From assembly GCF_020080835.1 (NCBI RefSeq), contig NC_058159.1, positions 10,850,001-10,914,000 of the forward strand: a stretch of 64,000 nucleotides of DNA, written 5' to 3'. Position 1 is the stretch's first letter, and each line of letters starts with the position of its first letter. Below the pieces are notes generated by a model that did no database searches, was not told where the DNA came from, and saw nothing but the letters and a program-made list of their open reading frames with translations. Shown piece by piece: positions 32,861 to 45,132 of this stretch. Source of the stretch: Cotesia glomerata. Lineage: Eukaryota; Arthropoda; Insecta; Hymenoptera; Braconidae. The position numbers and the translations under genes were made by a program.

Positions 32861-33237
32861 TGACCTCGTTGTCCATAAGTATACAGACAACCCATAGATG
32901 TATAGATACAGTGTAAATAGTAAACAAAAATTCCAAGCATATTTCATTGGATTAATTATTATTTAAATAAAAGTAAAATACATGACTAAACGAACTAAAG
33001 AATAGTTTTTCAATTTTTCTCTTCAATTTTTGATTCTTAATAATATCCGACAAAGATGAAAATTATAAAATAATAAAAATTGTGCGAGATTCGCACATAA
33101 ACTATAAAGAGAGATAATATTTAATAATAATCTTAAAAGTTATTTAAAAACGTCACATTAATTATATCTAATAAGTTCTTGAGGATTGTGTTAAAGCAGA
33201 AAAAGCGTTGTCATTTCAAGCTTCTCTGTAGTTCTGA

Positions 33238-35443
33238 CTAATCATTTCTGGCAGCTTCTTCTAATAATTTTTCAGCTTTCTAGACACAAAATTATTATCT
33301 AATTATTATATTACTAATCATTAATCAATCATAAATCAGAAAATATTTTTAACATACGTACAAGTTTCTGTTTCTTCATTTCATTTCTTACTTTACCGCA
33401 TTTGTTATTAACTGCTGTTCCAAATGGACCATCCTTAAAATCTTTTGTGTTTCTCTTGGACAGTCTCTGAAATGTAAGTATTATTATTATAATTATAAAT
33501 TTTAAAATGCAAGTTTAATTCTTTTTATTCCATATGATTTTTAAAAGTGAATTTTTAATTAGTAGTATAAGAAAAATTTTTACAATAAATAATATTGTAA
33601 TGTAATGCTGGTAGACTAAAATACATGTGAATTTAAGAGAATAAAGTATTTATACAAATTTTTGAAGTGGTATTAATATTTTATAAGTGTAAAATAAGTT
33701 TAATCAATCATAGCTTAATAAATTAAAATTATCAGCTCAAAATTATTTAAAATCAATACATTTATCTAAGTCAAATATGCTAGTGTAGACTTGGATCTAG
33801 TCTTGATTTCAATTATAATTATTTACATTTACCTTCTTAATTAGGTATAAAGTTATTAATTTAGGTGTTCATTTGATACTTTTTTATATCGACCTTGCAG
33901 TTGAAACTTAAAAATTGATAATTAATTTCAACGTAAGATTTATAATCATCGTTTTAAAAATTAATAAATGAAAACAGTTCATTTGGAGTCTTTCAGTAGA
34001 AAAGTTTACAATTTCTGCGTTAAGAAATAAATTAAGGTGTATAATAAACCATTTTAAGGTACCTCTTATTACTCTCAACAGTTTTTCATCAAGCGCCTTA
34101 TACTTCTTATCCTTAAATTCAGTATTTTTCGATGATCCTCCTTTGTAATTGCTTTTTAGCAGTACATCAACAGGAAAAACTGAACTCAACAAAGATCCGG
34201 TCATTGCTGTGAATGAATTCTTCCTTTTTGCCTCGTCCCACTGATCGCGAGTAATCCAAACACCAGAACCCTCATGTCCAAGTTCTTTCTATATTAATAA
34301 ATAAAATCGTTTATTTTCAGATTAATTATTTGTAAATTTATTTTAAAACAATAAAATAAAGATATATATTTACCATTTTTGCTGATTTTACTGGTTTGCA
34401 TTTCTTAGGGTCACCGCTGGGAGGCAGATGGAAATTGCTTGGACGTTTGTTAGCTTTTAATTTGTCTGCAAAAATTAAAATATTTATAGAACTGTAACGA
34501 GGAAATTATAACTTTATATAATTACCTTCATACAAAGCTTCTTTATTGGAATCGCCTAACTGATGGTTTGATGTTGATCCTTCTCCTGGTTGTTCTTTAG
34601 CACTATTCAACTATAAGAGGCAAATAAATTTCAATTAAAAGTTTTATTACATTAATTTAATTTTACTTACATCTCCATACGGAATCTCTTTGATTATTGC
34701 AACCTCTTTATCACTTGTCTTAATATTTTTAATGTCATCTGAGAACCGTAAAGTTTTTTTAGGATTTTCTGTGGTAAGAGTTTTGACTACTTCTATATCT
34801 TCGCTGAAATCAGTTTGTTCCAATACTTCTACTGGTTTCACTGACGGACCAGGAGATTTCACTCCTTCAAGGGCTTCCAACTTCTTTTCTAAAGTCTTGA
34901 TCGATTCTAAAATAATTAAATATCACGATTAAGAATTGAATTTTACAAAAATTGATAGTTTGCATTAATTTTTAATTATTGATAACAAAAAAAAAACCCT
35001 ACTTGATACGTCAATCACCATTGCTTGGTAACATTTCCAGCCACCAAGTGGCATCTTCACAGAGTCATGCCATTCAATAACATACACAGCTTTTGGATCG
35101 TGATTTTCATTATGGTATTCGTCCAAGTCAAAATCATTAATATGACGTACATCAATTCCGGCAGTCATTTTTTTATCGTCATCACCACCTACCCACTTGA
35201 CCAAAGCAAACCATTTTGCCCTTAAAAGTACAAATTTTTATTTATTAATTTTTAAATAGCATAAATATGTAAACAATAAATAAGTTAATAGAAATACGAA
35301 AGCTGAATTAGTAAATATATAAGAAAATATATATTTTTAGGTGGAAGATTTAAAGGTTAGATCGATTTTTTTAATCTTTTGATTAATTAAAAAATAATAA
35401 TTAAAATTAATTTACTTTATTTTTACCTTTTATCGTTATTCAT
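33238..35443 (-). CDS. BEN-domain protein, left-arm copy, eight exons, intact
   Basis: Mirror copy of the gene at 39,517-41,722. Eight exons with GT..AG introns join to an open frame of about 340 codons. The start exon encodes MNNDKR and exon 2 continues into AKWFALVKWVGGDDDKK. This exon is open here, whereas the right copy shifts frame in it. The middle is Ser/Glu/Lys-rich and disordered (VKSPGPSVKPVEVLEQTDF region). The BEN domain is in exons 6-7: LLSSVFPVDVLLKSNYKGG, YKALDEKLLRVIRETV and GTAVNNKCGKVRNE. BEN domains bind DNA or chromatin proteins and are common in insect repressors and some mobile elements. Role in this element is unknown; a DNA-binding accessory to transposition or a regulator are both possible. 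Confidence 0.75.
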
Positions 35444-36038
35444 AGTTGCGACAGGTTAAATCTTCGTATAAATTTTATTTTTTTCTATTACAATGTAAAA
35501 TCATTGAATCAAGTAGCACTGTGACAATAATGAAATGTTAAATGAGAAGCTTCCAGTACAATGCCATGACCACCATTTTCATTTCCATTTTGGCGGCAAG
35601 CTGAGACAACGGAACCACAAAACAGTAAGTATTACATCGACAAGAATTTATTTTTTTACAAAAAACTGATTTACAATAATTTTAATATTATTTTTTTTTA
35701 TTTATTACTCAATAGAAATAAATTTTTTATAAATCAATCAGTATGTCATTTTATTGAGCTAAAATTAAAGTTGGTACTAAACTACCAACTGTTTTATTTA
35801 CTGAAATTTAACGCTTTATTTCAACTCTGATACTTTTGTTGAATATTTTATTCAAGTTTATTTTAAAATATTAGCAAACTTGTACAATTTTTTGATAACA
35901 GAATAAACCATTTTAAATATCTTTTTATGTATTCTTCATCTCATTATTATTTCTTGTAAATATTTTATTCACCAACTTTTCCAATTAAAATTACAAAGAC
36001 TTCGCAAAGATAAACATTAAAGAAATTTATTGGCTCTT

Positions 36039-39002
36039 CTACGTTAACATTTCAAATTTGTTGGGATGAATACAAGCGATATTTTTATTCTGAATGGAAT
36101 CATGCACTAAGGTAACTTTTTGTTGAATCATTTTTGCGTCAATGGCGGCCAAAGGTTGAGAGTAATCTTGCATTTCTGTAATGATTAAATGTTCCAATTT
36201 TACATTTGGCATTAACTTATTTCTACATTTTGGTAAATATCTTCCCAGAGCAAAACTTTTTTCCTCTCCATTAACATAAGCCACCAAGAAAATATCTATT
36301 TCAAAAATTTCTATATTTATAAGTAATACTGTAAAGCTGTTTCGTTTCTGAACTTTTTTGTAAGCTTTGCTGTGGATTACCTCATTATTAATGATTATTC
36401 TTTTAAAATATTGATTGTCAGTATTATTATCGACTTCAATATTGAGGCGCTTTAACGCTAAACTATGATTTATCGGTATTTGTGCTGGTACTCCTGTCCC
36501 TATCATTTTTATTTCACCAACTTTCATAGAAGAAGCAGAAAACTTCTTTTTATTTATAACGTTTTTCAAAAATTTCCGTTGACGCACTGTTAAGTCATAC
36601 TCAAAACATTTTTCCAATTTATATTGTGCTACTACACCTCGTAAACTTTCCATAATTTGCAGTTCAGCTGAATTTGAGCTTTTGACCAATTTTTTTAGCA
36701 ATTGATGGAAATTTTCGTAACAAAATGCACTATGAGTCCACAAGGGACCCCAATTGAGCACACTTTCTGGTAAATGTGTAAGAAGATGGACGTTAAAAGA
36801 AACATGTTCAGGTCCGTAAAGGGTCTCAAGATCTACGACAAACCGAAAAAGACATTGTTGAGCATAATATACTTCTGTTTTTAATACAGAAGTCTTTAGA
36901 AGTATTGATATTGCTTCAACTAGAAGACTCCAATGTTTCAGATATCGAGGTGGTAAATATGGTTTTAAGCTGGGTAAGCTATAAAATAATAGCCATATCA
37001 CCAATTCATGCGCCTTGAGATGTAATCGATCTGAAATCTTCCTGGGAGTTCTGGAGATGTCAGATGACGGTTTTATTGATGTAATAAAGAAATCAATATC
37101 GTTTATCATGTTATTAAGATAAAATGGTTTGTCATGGTATTGAGAATCAAACCATAATTTTAAAAACTGTCGACATACACCAAGAGGAATACAAGGCATC
37201 CAGTCGATAGCAAGATTCTTAATTATGTCAAAATCTGGTACGCCAAATAATACTGAACGACCTTTGATACCTTTCTCTTGACTGTCAGCATGCATTGCTG
37301 TTTCCACATGAGATCGTAGATCTTCGCCATATGCATTTCCGTCAGCATTTATTGGATAAACCCGAACATGTCCAGCTCCCTTTGAAATTTCTTCACCGGG
37401 ATGCTTACAAAGTCCACAGCCATACTCTCCCCGAAATGATTTTGAACATCTCAAATTTGGTCGTTCCACAGAATCACAAACCCCGACTAAAATTTTGACT
37501 TTTTTATTGTAGTCAATTCCATTAAAGGGATAAGTTACTCCTTCATTAGCTAATTTCTTGGCTTCTTCTACAAAAGGTGTTAAATAATTATTCATATTAG
37601 GTTTTGTTTGTCCCAAGAAAATGCTAGCCAGCATGATATGGTGTTTTCTTTCTTGCGGTGGCAACTCATTGATTGTACACAATACCGGAGTAATAGAAGT
37701 TTGTGAGCATTTAAATAAAGGCGTCCCATCGACACTAAAACTAAGAGACAGTGAATTTTCAGCAGAACAATGTAAATTATATAACTTTCCATCTTGTATA
37801 TCTTCAATTGCATAGGAACATTTGTTTTCACGCTCTAACGGATAGAATAATTTCTCATGATGTTGAGTACAAAATTCTTGAAGCTGCTGACTTAAAGGAG
37901 AGTATAAAAAAATATTCCCTGACTTTTTATTATTTTTTAACAGAATGTTAACATTACATTCTTGGCATTTTAAAGTTGATTCTTTCTCTGCTATGACTTC
38001 TACTCCAATATATAAGCCACAAGTTGGGCATAAATGATGAATTTCAAAAGGAAATGAATATCCGACGATTATTTTCTTGAAGTGATACAATGAAGTATAT
38101 TTTAAAGATTTATCAGATAAAGCATCTACTAGACCAGTGATGAGCTGAACGGATTCATTATCCAAATGTTTTCTATTTTTTACAGAAAGAATTAGTAAAG
38201 TCCGTATCAATACACTCTTGGGGTAGATAGTATTGCTAGAAACTTTATGGGCTTCAACAGCGCATGCATTTTGGTTGTCACCAAAATTTATCTGAGGATC
38301 GACGCTTTTTTCTTGTTCACTGTGATCATCCAAATCATCATCACTATTTACAAAGTCATCAGATAGTTCTGAATCACTACTTCCAGAGTCGTTACATTCA
38401 GAGTAGTCGTCATTTGAATCGTACATCTGTATAAAAAAATAATTTAAATTTTACTACGATAATTTTTGACATTACAATAAAAATTAAGTGAAATATATTA
38501 CAAAAATTCCTCGTTCCACAGAACAACTGTTGATATCGCTAGAGACTTCTGGACTGGGATCTCTGACAGGGACAAGTGGATTTGATTCTCCATCAGAATC
38601 ACGTGGACAAGACTACAAAAATTAGAAATGAATTAATAATTATCATTATTAATAATGAAACTTAGATTTGAATGCAATTAATTAATTGGACTAACATGAA
38701 TTGAAAAATGTGAATAACTTAACCTACATGAGTCGAACTGATTGATGATTCCTGATCCAAATCATTGCTGTATCGATCACTTGAATCACTAGTATTGAAG
38801 AACAATAAAATAAATAATTATTCTGGGCATGTAATTTATAAAAATCGATGATTGAGAAAAACAAAAATACTCACGAGTCAGACTCTAATGTTGATAATTG
38901 TTGTCTTTTTGATCTCCAATGACGCGAAGTTCTCTCTGGAACTGGTACAGAACTACCAGGTATAAGGTATTGCTTATACGGCCCACGTTTTTTACGTTCC
39001 AT
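36039..39002 (-). CDS. CACTA/tnp2-like transposase, four exons
   Basis: Exons 39,002-38,875, 38,788-38,728, 38,612-38,502 and 38,426-36,039 close in frame to 895 residues, each intron having GT..AG ends. Exon 1 is basic (MERKKRGPYKQYL); exons 2-4 begin Ser/Asp-rich. Exon 4 (795 residues) carries a CPTCGLYIG..CQEC pair, then LRCSKSFRGEYGCGLCKHPGE, GIKGRSVLFGVPDFDI, IDWMPCIPLGVCRQFLKLWF, and HLLTHLPESVLNWGPLWTHS, which resembles the DUF4218 region of tnp2-type transposases. In relatives I know, the third block has a D-x-M-H core; here His is Pro (DWMP), so activity is doubtful. The start is 150 bp from the right arm, head-to-head with the right BEN gene (514 bp between starts). Confidence 0.75.
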
Positions 39003-39516
39003 AATTACAAATCAACGATCACTTACAATTGAATAATGATAAAAAACGTGGTCAAGAAATTGTAATAATACACAAGAAAATAATAGCGTAACAATTATAG
39101 TGTAAACATACATACAGAGTATTGGACGATATTTATTACTTGATAAAGTAGAATTTCAGTAAATAAAACAGTTGGTAGTTTGGTACCAACTTTAATTTTA
39201 GCTCAATACAATGACATACTGATTGATTTATAAAAAATTTATTTCTATTGAGTAATAAATAAAAAAAAATAATATTAAAATTATTGTAAATCAGTTTTTT
39301 GTAAAAAAATAAATTCTTGTCGATGTAATACTTACTGTTTTGTGGTTCCGTTGTCTCAGCTTGCCGCCAAAATGGAAATGAAAATGGTGGTCATGGCATT
39401 GTACTGGAAGCTTCTCATTTAACATTTCATTATTGTCACAGTGCTACTTGATTCAATGATTTTACATTGTAATAGAAAAAAATAAAATTTATACGAAGAT
39501 TTAACCTGTCGCAACT

Positions 39517-41722
39517 ATGAATAACGATAAAAGGTAAAAATAAAGTAAATTAATTTTAATTATTATTTTTTAATTAATCAAAAGATTAAAAAAATCGATC
39601 TAACCTTTAAATCTTCCACCTAAAAATATATATTTTCTTATATATTTACTAATTCAGCTTTCGTATTTCTATTAACTTATTTATTGTTTACATATTTATG
39701 CTATTTAAAAATTAATAAATAAAAATTTGTACTTTTAAGGGCAAAATGGTTTGCTTTTGGTCAAGTGGGTAGGTGGTGATGACGATAAAAAATGACTGCC
39801 GGAATTGATGTACGTCATATTAATGATTTTGACTTGGACGAATACCATAATGAAAATCACGATCCAAAAGCTGTGTATGTTATTGAATGGCATGACTCTG
39901 TGAAGATGCCACTTGGTGGCTGGAAATGTTACCAAGCAATGGTGATTGACGTATCAAGTAGGGTTTTTTTTTTGTTATCAATAATTAAAAATTAATGCAA
40001 ACTATCAATTTTTGTAAAATTCAATTCTTAATCGTGATATTTAATTATTTTAGAATCGATCAAGACTTTAGAAAAGAAGTTGGAAGCCCTTGAAGGAGTG
40101 AAATCTCCTGGTCCGTCAGTGAAACCAGTAGAAGTATTGGAACAAACTGATTTCAGCGAAGATATAGAAGTAGTCAAAACTCTTACCACAGAAAATCCTA
40201 AAAAAACTTTACGGTTCTCAGATGACATTAAAAATATTAAGACAAGTGATAAAGAGGTTGCAATAATCAAAGAGATTCCGTATGGAGATGTAAGTAAAAT
40301 TAAATTAATGTAATAAAACTTTTAATTGAAATTTATTTGCCTCTTATAGTTGAATAGTGCTAAAGAACAACCAGGAGAAGGATCAACATCAAACCATCAG
40401 TTAGGCGATTCCAATAAAGAAGCTTTGTATGAAGGTAATTATATAAAGTTATAATTTCCTCGTTACAGTTCTATAAATATTTTAATTTTTTGCAGACAAA
40501 TTAAAAGCTAACAAACGTCCAAGCAATTTCCATCTGCCTCCCAGCGGTGACCCTAAGAAATGCAAACCAGTAAAATCAGCAAAAATGGTAAATATATATC
40601 TTTATTTTATTGTTTTAAAATAAATTTACAAATAATTAATCTGAAAATAAACGATTTTATTTATTAATATAGAAAGAACTTGGACATGAGGGTTCTGGTG
40701 TTTGGATTACTCGCGATCAGTGGGACGAGGCAAAAAGGAAGAATTCATTCACAGCAATGACCGGATCTTTGTTGAGTTCAGTTTTTCCTGTTGATGTACT
40801 GCTAAAAAGCAATTACAAAGGAGGATCATCGAAAAATACTGAATTTAAGGATAAGAAGTATAAGGCGCTTGATGAAAAACTGTTGAGAGTAATAAGAGGT
40901 ACCTTAAAATGGTTTATTATACACCTTAATTTATTTCTTAACGCAGAAATTGTAAACTTTTCTACTGAAAGACTCCAAATGAACTGTTTTCATTTATTAA
41001 TTTTTAAAACGATGATTATAAATCTTACGTTGAAATTAATTATCAATTTTTAAGTTTCAACTGCAAGGTCGATATAAAAAAGTATCAAATGAACACCTAA
41101 ATTAATAACTTTATACCTAATTAAGAAGGTAAATGTAAATAATTATAATTGAAATCAAGACTAGATCCAAGTCTACACTAGCATATTTGACTTAGATAAA
41201 TGTATTGATTTTAAATAATTTTGAGCTGATAATTTTAATTTATTAAGCTATGATTGATTAAACTTATTTTACACTTATAAAATATTAATACCACTTCAAA
41301 AATTTGTATAAATACTTTATTCTCTTAAATTCACATGTATTTTAGTCTACCAGCATTACATTACAATATTATTTATTGTAAAAATTTTTCTTATACTACT
41401 AATTAAAAATTCACTTTTAAAAATCATATGGAATAAAAAGAATTAAACTTGCATTTTAAAATTTATAATTATAATAATAATACTTACATTTCAGAGACTG
41501 TCCAAGAGAAACACAAAGATTTTAAGGATGGTCCATTTGGAACAGCAGTTAATAACAAATGCGGTAAAGTAAGAAATGAAATGAAGAAACAGAAACTTGT
41601 ACGTATGTTAAAAATATTTTCTGATTTATGATTGATTAATGATTAGTAATATAATAATTAGATAATAATTTTGTGTCTAGAAAGCTGAAAAATTATTAGA
41701 AGAAGCTGCCAGAAATGATTAG
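39517..41722 (+). CDS. BEN-domain protein, right-arm copy, eight exons, frame-disturbed in exon 2
   Basis: Exons 39,517-39,533, 39,740-39,957, 40,054-40,289, 40,350-40,434, 40,496-40,587, 40,673-40,898, 41,495-41,598 and 41,681-41,722 total 1,020 nt. Every border has GT..AG and phases agree, so 340 codons including the stop would be expected. In exon 2 an extra T near 39,757 and one A fewer before 39,792 put about eleven codons out of frame and expose a TGA. Thus this copy is either broken or misread there; a shorter protein could start at 39,792 (MTAGIDVRHIND). The BEN domain (exons 6-7) is unchanged from the left copy. It shares a short intergenic region with the transposase gene, which could be a two-way promoter. 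Confidence 0.65.
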
Positions 41723-42099
41723 TCAGAACTACAGAGAAGCTTGAAATGACAACGCTTTTTCTGCTTTAACACAATCCTCAAGAACTTATTAGATATAATT
41801 AATGTGACGTTTTTAAATAACTTTTAAGATTATTATTAAATATTATCTCTCTTTATAGTTTATGTGCGAATCTCGCACAATTTTTATTATTTTATAATTT
41901 TCATCTTTGTCGGATATTATTAAGAATCAAAAATTGAAGAGAAAAATTGAAAAACTATTCTTTAGTTCGTTTAGTCATTTATTTTACTTTTATTTAAATA
42001 ATAATTAATCCAATGAAATATGCTTGGAATTTTTGTTTACTATTTACACTGTATCTATACATCTATGGGTTGTCTGTATACTTATGGACAACGAGGCCA

Positions 42100-42582
42100 A
42101 AGGCAATGAAAGCATATATTCTTCAAATATATTATGGTACGTACTGCATATATCCTAGGATATAACCTTAATATATCTGGGGATATATTCTATATAGATG
42201 AAATTTAAATATATATCCTCTATACACAGATATATCCCTTATATATCTTAAAATATATCTTAGTCTGTGTTCTCAAGATATATCCTAGCCCTGAAGCAAA
42301 GGACAGCTGAAGTATTTATCCTGTAATTATTTCACATATAAATTAATATATATCCTCGACTCCGTCTACTGGGATCGATTCCAGTATATATCCTGATAAA
42401 TATATCCTAAGATATATACTAGGATATATGCATATCGGTATTCATGATGGATATATTCCAGGATATATGTTACTCCATCATATATCTTTTCGGCAAAAAT
42501 GAGTATATTCTGGCATATATCCAAGGATATATCCCAGGATACATCCTAAAAGATATATCCCAGAATATATATTTTTTCCGTG
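42100..42582. repeat. Subterminal GGATATAT repeats, right end
   Basis: Mirror image of the left subterminal cluster, with a few substitutions. Confidence 0.75.
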
Positions 42583-42700
42583 GGGACCGATCAGGCTAAC
42601 GCAGTCGTTGAATGGGTTGATACAGTTAACTGAGTACGAGGACAGATTGACATTAAATTCAACTCAATTCACATCTGTTCTATGATAGCGTAAATGCTTG

Positions 42701-43034
42701 AAGGCAGAGTTTTTCCTTGCCAGCAAACTTGGCTGTGTATTTCCTATGTGAGGGTAGGATAGATATACGTGCGTGTATAGCTCTTTTGAGCCCAGGAAAC
42801 GGCCTCTTCGGAGGTAGGCGACAGCCTCGCCATATATTCTTCTGTTCACAAATGAATACTCAATGACTGTTAACACAAGAGATCAGAGGTTTTTCCTTGT
42901 CCGTGAGCTTATCTGTTTTTTCGCTATGGTGGAAGTCGGACAAATATACGTGCGAGTACAGCTCTTTTGAGCCCAGGAATCGGCCTCTTCGGAGGTAGGC
43001 GAAAGCCTCACCAAATATTCTTCTTCTGTTCACA
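42701..43034 (+). repeat. 170-bp repeat, copies 2 and 3 in tandem
   Basis: Two head-to-tail copies (42,701-42,845 and 42,874-43,034) of the unit also present at 32,011-32,177. Diverged by about one base in ten. They lie downstream (in minus-strand sense) of the R1-type gag and may be repeats of a LINE untranslated region. Confidence 0.75.
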
Positions 43035-43059
43035 GATGAAGCAAACGTCGATCTTCTCT

Positions 43060-44650
43060 TCAAAGACTCGCTGGCGAAGTAAGTTCTGTGCCAATGCACA
43101 TCTGTTCAAGTTTCCTTGAAGGATGCGCGTCATTTCTGCCCTCTCGTAGCTTCAGCAAGTGCGGGGCGGAATGCCTTACAAGCCCCGGAGCCAGAAATGT
43201 GACACAAGCCATCTTGAGCTTCTTTGTCTGGTGTACAGAGGAAGCATTTTGGCTTCTCCGTGCAGTCTGCAGATTTGTGGTTTTCTCCGCCACATTAATA
43301 ACAGCACTTGTTTCTGTCCGGTCCCGTACAGTTTCTTGTTTGGTGCCTAAAACCAAGGCATTTAAAGCATCGGGTTACTTTCGCAACTGGGCGTATGCGA
43401 CAATTAACCCATCCGATTTTTATACGGGCCTTGTCAAGGATTTTGATCACGTTAGCTTCGTCTATCTCGCAGAAGGCTGCCCAATTGCCACGTGGTGTAA
43501 CTTTGGTCAAGTTAACCCGTTTGATCTCTAGGTTTGAAGTTTAAGTCCCGCTTGAGCGCTTCCCGAACGTCAGTTTCAGTAGAGACTCCATCCAGGTCAA
43601 GAATCTCTATCGTTGTTAATGGTATCAGCGTTCTGAAGGTACCGATGTTTGCGGTTACTGTTTTTATCGCAGCCGTAAAAGCAGCAGTGTCTTCAGTCTT
43701 GCGACCCTATTCTAAAAGAACGCCCCCGCGCTACGTTTGCTTGATAGACTTTATGTCTACTTCAGTCTCTGTCGGGTTAACCTTGGCCTTGATTTCCTTG
43801 AGGAGATCAGCGTACGTTCGCCTTTCAGCTGGTTGGACAAGCACAGCCTTAGTTCTTTTCTTCTTGCTTGGTTTCTTGCAGCCACCCTTATTTGGCTGGT
43901 TTTGGGCTTCAGTAGATTGAGCCGCCGGTTTCTGTTGTGTTTCCTTCTTCTTCATTCGCCGAGTCACTTTTATCCAGGTATCGTCCCGGGCTGTCTTTTT
44001 CTATGCTGGCTTGCCGTTGGCTGAAGAAGGACTAGGTGTGGACAGTTGTCTCTTCTTGTTGTCCTTTTCTTGCCGTAAGGGTTTGGTTGGAGTAACTTGA
44101 AGTGGCTGTGATTTTTTGTTCAGACCCGGAGTTGTTTGGGTCGTTGACTCCGACATGCCTGGTGATTTATTGGCCAGCCTATATGCCGTAGCAATGGACG
44201 TAACCAATTTTCTGATTTCATGATGGAGATTTCATTTGTCCTTGATGAAATCAGCTAACTCTTCAATCTTGCTGCCGAGACACTCCATTGGCGATTGTTG
44301 GCCGGTAATGGTTGGTAGAAAATTGATCCTTTCTCGGTGGGCAGAGTAGTAACGGGAAGTGAGTAGAATAGAGTAGTAACGGGAGCAATAGGTCTTCCAC
44401 TTTTTGGAGGAACGTTTGTTGACTGTCCGTCTACTTCCATCTGGGCTGTTACCTTACTCCCTGTAGCATTGCTAGACAGCAGAGCCATGAAGTCCACTCC
44501 ACTGTTCAAACGGTCGCTTGATAACGACGAGTTCAGGCCCGTTTGCACGCCTTTCCTCGCCGGCACTGAGGTATCCCCCCTCTGTACCGTAGACGATGTT
44601 TGAAATTGTTCTGGCATTTTCATATTATCTTTTGCTAGGTTTTGGTCCAC
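43060..44650 (-). pseudogene. R1-clade LINE ORF1 (gag-like) with CCHC knuckles, broken
   Basis: Minus-strand pieces from 44,650 to 43,060. A Ser/Thr/Pro-rich front (44,650-44,255) is followed by Lys-rich segments (44,207-44,001; 43,967-43,731), then the conserved end. That end holds CFKCLGFRHQTRNC followed by two more Cys/His knuckles in overlapping frames and a final Cys/His-containing block ending near 43,140. Three consecutive knuckles at the end of ORF1 are typical of R1-clade elements, where the protein binds element RNA. Several shifts and stops break the frame. No ORF2 follows: the 170-bp repeats and the palindromic transposon come next. It could be the missing ORF1 of an R1 family such as the one at 28-31.7 kb, but orientation differs. 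Confidence 0.7.
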
Positions 44651-44996
44651 CCCGAGTATTTTATTTCCTCGGTACCCGGCGTATCGGGCGCGCAGATATG
44701 CCGGGCATTCTCCAATCAGCTCTTAACGTTGAAAAACCACGTCGATCACTACCGGCCTGGTCAAAATCGATTGATTCGTTCGTTTGATATCGTTGTCGAA
44801 AAAAATTGAAAAAAATGTTTTTTTCAGAACTGCTGTGAAATTTTCAGTCTGACCAGTTGCGCTTAAAGATTCTTTAAAGAACTAAAAAAAAAACTGCGCT
44901 GAATGCCGTAAACCGCGAGGAAATCTGTTATTATATTCGAAAGTTATTGTGGTTTGAAAATTTTAAAAATAGTGTTCTATGAAACTTATATCAGAC
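44651..44996. other. LINE 5' region and unplaced sequence
   Basis: 44,651-44,800 is GC-balanced and probably the 5' untranslated region of the minus-strand R1 gag. The rest to 44,996 is AT-rich with no recognised feature. Confidence 0.35.
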
Positions 44997-45105
44997 TTTT
45001 GAGCTCGAAGAGCTCAAAAATACGGAACAGCTTTCTATTTAAGCTTGGAGAGCTCAAAATAACACAAAAACTATATTTTTGAGCTCGAAGATCTCAAAAA
45101 CAAGA
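44997..45105. repeat. Three GAGCTC-centred inverted repeats
   Basis: Three similar imperfect palindromes spaced about 40 bp apart: TTTGAGCTCGAAGAGCTCAAA (written as TTTGAGCTC, GAA, GAGCTCAAA) at 44,998; AAGCTTGGAGAGCTCAAAA near 45,041; TTTGAGCTCGAAGATCTCAAA near 45,079. The cluster ends about 30 bp before the TIR at 45,133. It might be a protein-binding array or part of another repeat. Confidence 0.6.
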
Positions 45106-45132
45106 TAAGTGAAATGTTGATTGCTTAAGTAT

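Larger units (their letters stand above)
32375..35808 (+). repeat. Left inverted arm of the palindromic transposon
   Basis: Inverted copy of 39,152-42,585 with very few differences. Two compensating one-base indels lie in the BEN exon 2 (left GCTTTGG against right GCTTTTGG; seven against six A before ATGACTGCC). The inner tip holds a near-perfect palindrome around GTTGGTACTAAACTACCAAC. Confidence 0.9.
32375..42585. mobile_element. Palindromic CACTA/tnp2-like transposon carrying two BEN genes
   Basis: A 10,211-bp element. The tips read CCCCACGGAAAAAATATATA on the left and the exact inverse on the right. Inverted arms 32,375-35,808 and 39,152-42,585 are each 3,434 bp, so left and right positions sum to 74,960. 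I checked this at the tips, the BEN start codons (35,443/39,517) and the BEN stop codons (33,238/41,722). The centre (35,809-39,151) holds one transposase gene. Ends with a CAC core, many subterminal GGATATAT motifs and a tnp2-like transposase suggest the CMC (CACTA/EnSpm) superfamily. The target duplication is uncertain: ACC can be read on both sides if the tips are trimmed unequally. Confidence 0.8.
39152..42585 (-). repeat. Right inverted arm of the palindromic transposon
   Basis: Inverted partner of 32,375-35,808, same length. It begins 150 bp from the transposase start codon. Confidence 0.9.

Noticed and set aside
32375..42585. The palindrome as a viral segment or integrated polydnavirus circle
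   Set aside because: TIR tips, subterminal repeats and a transposase explain it. No viral structural or replication gene is present.
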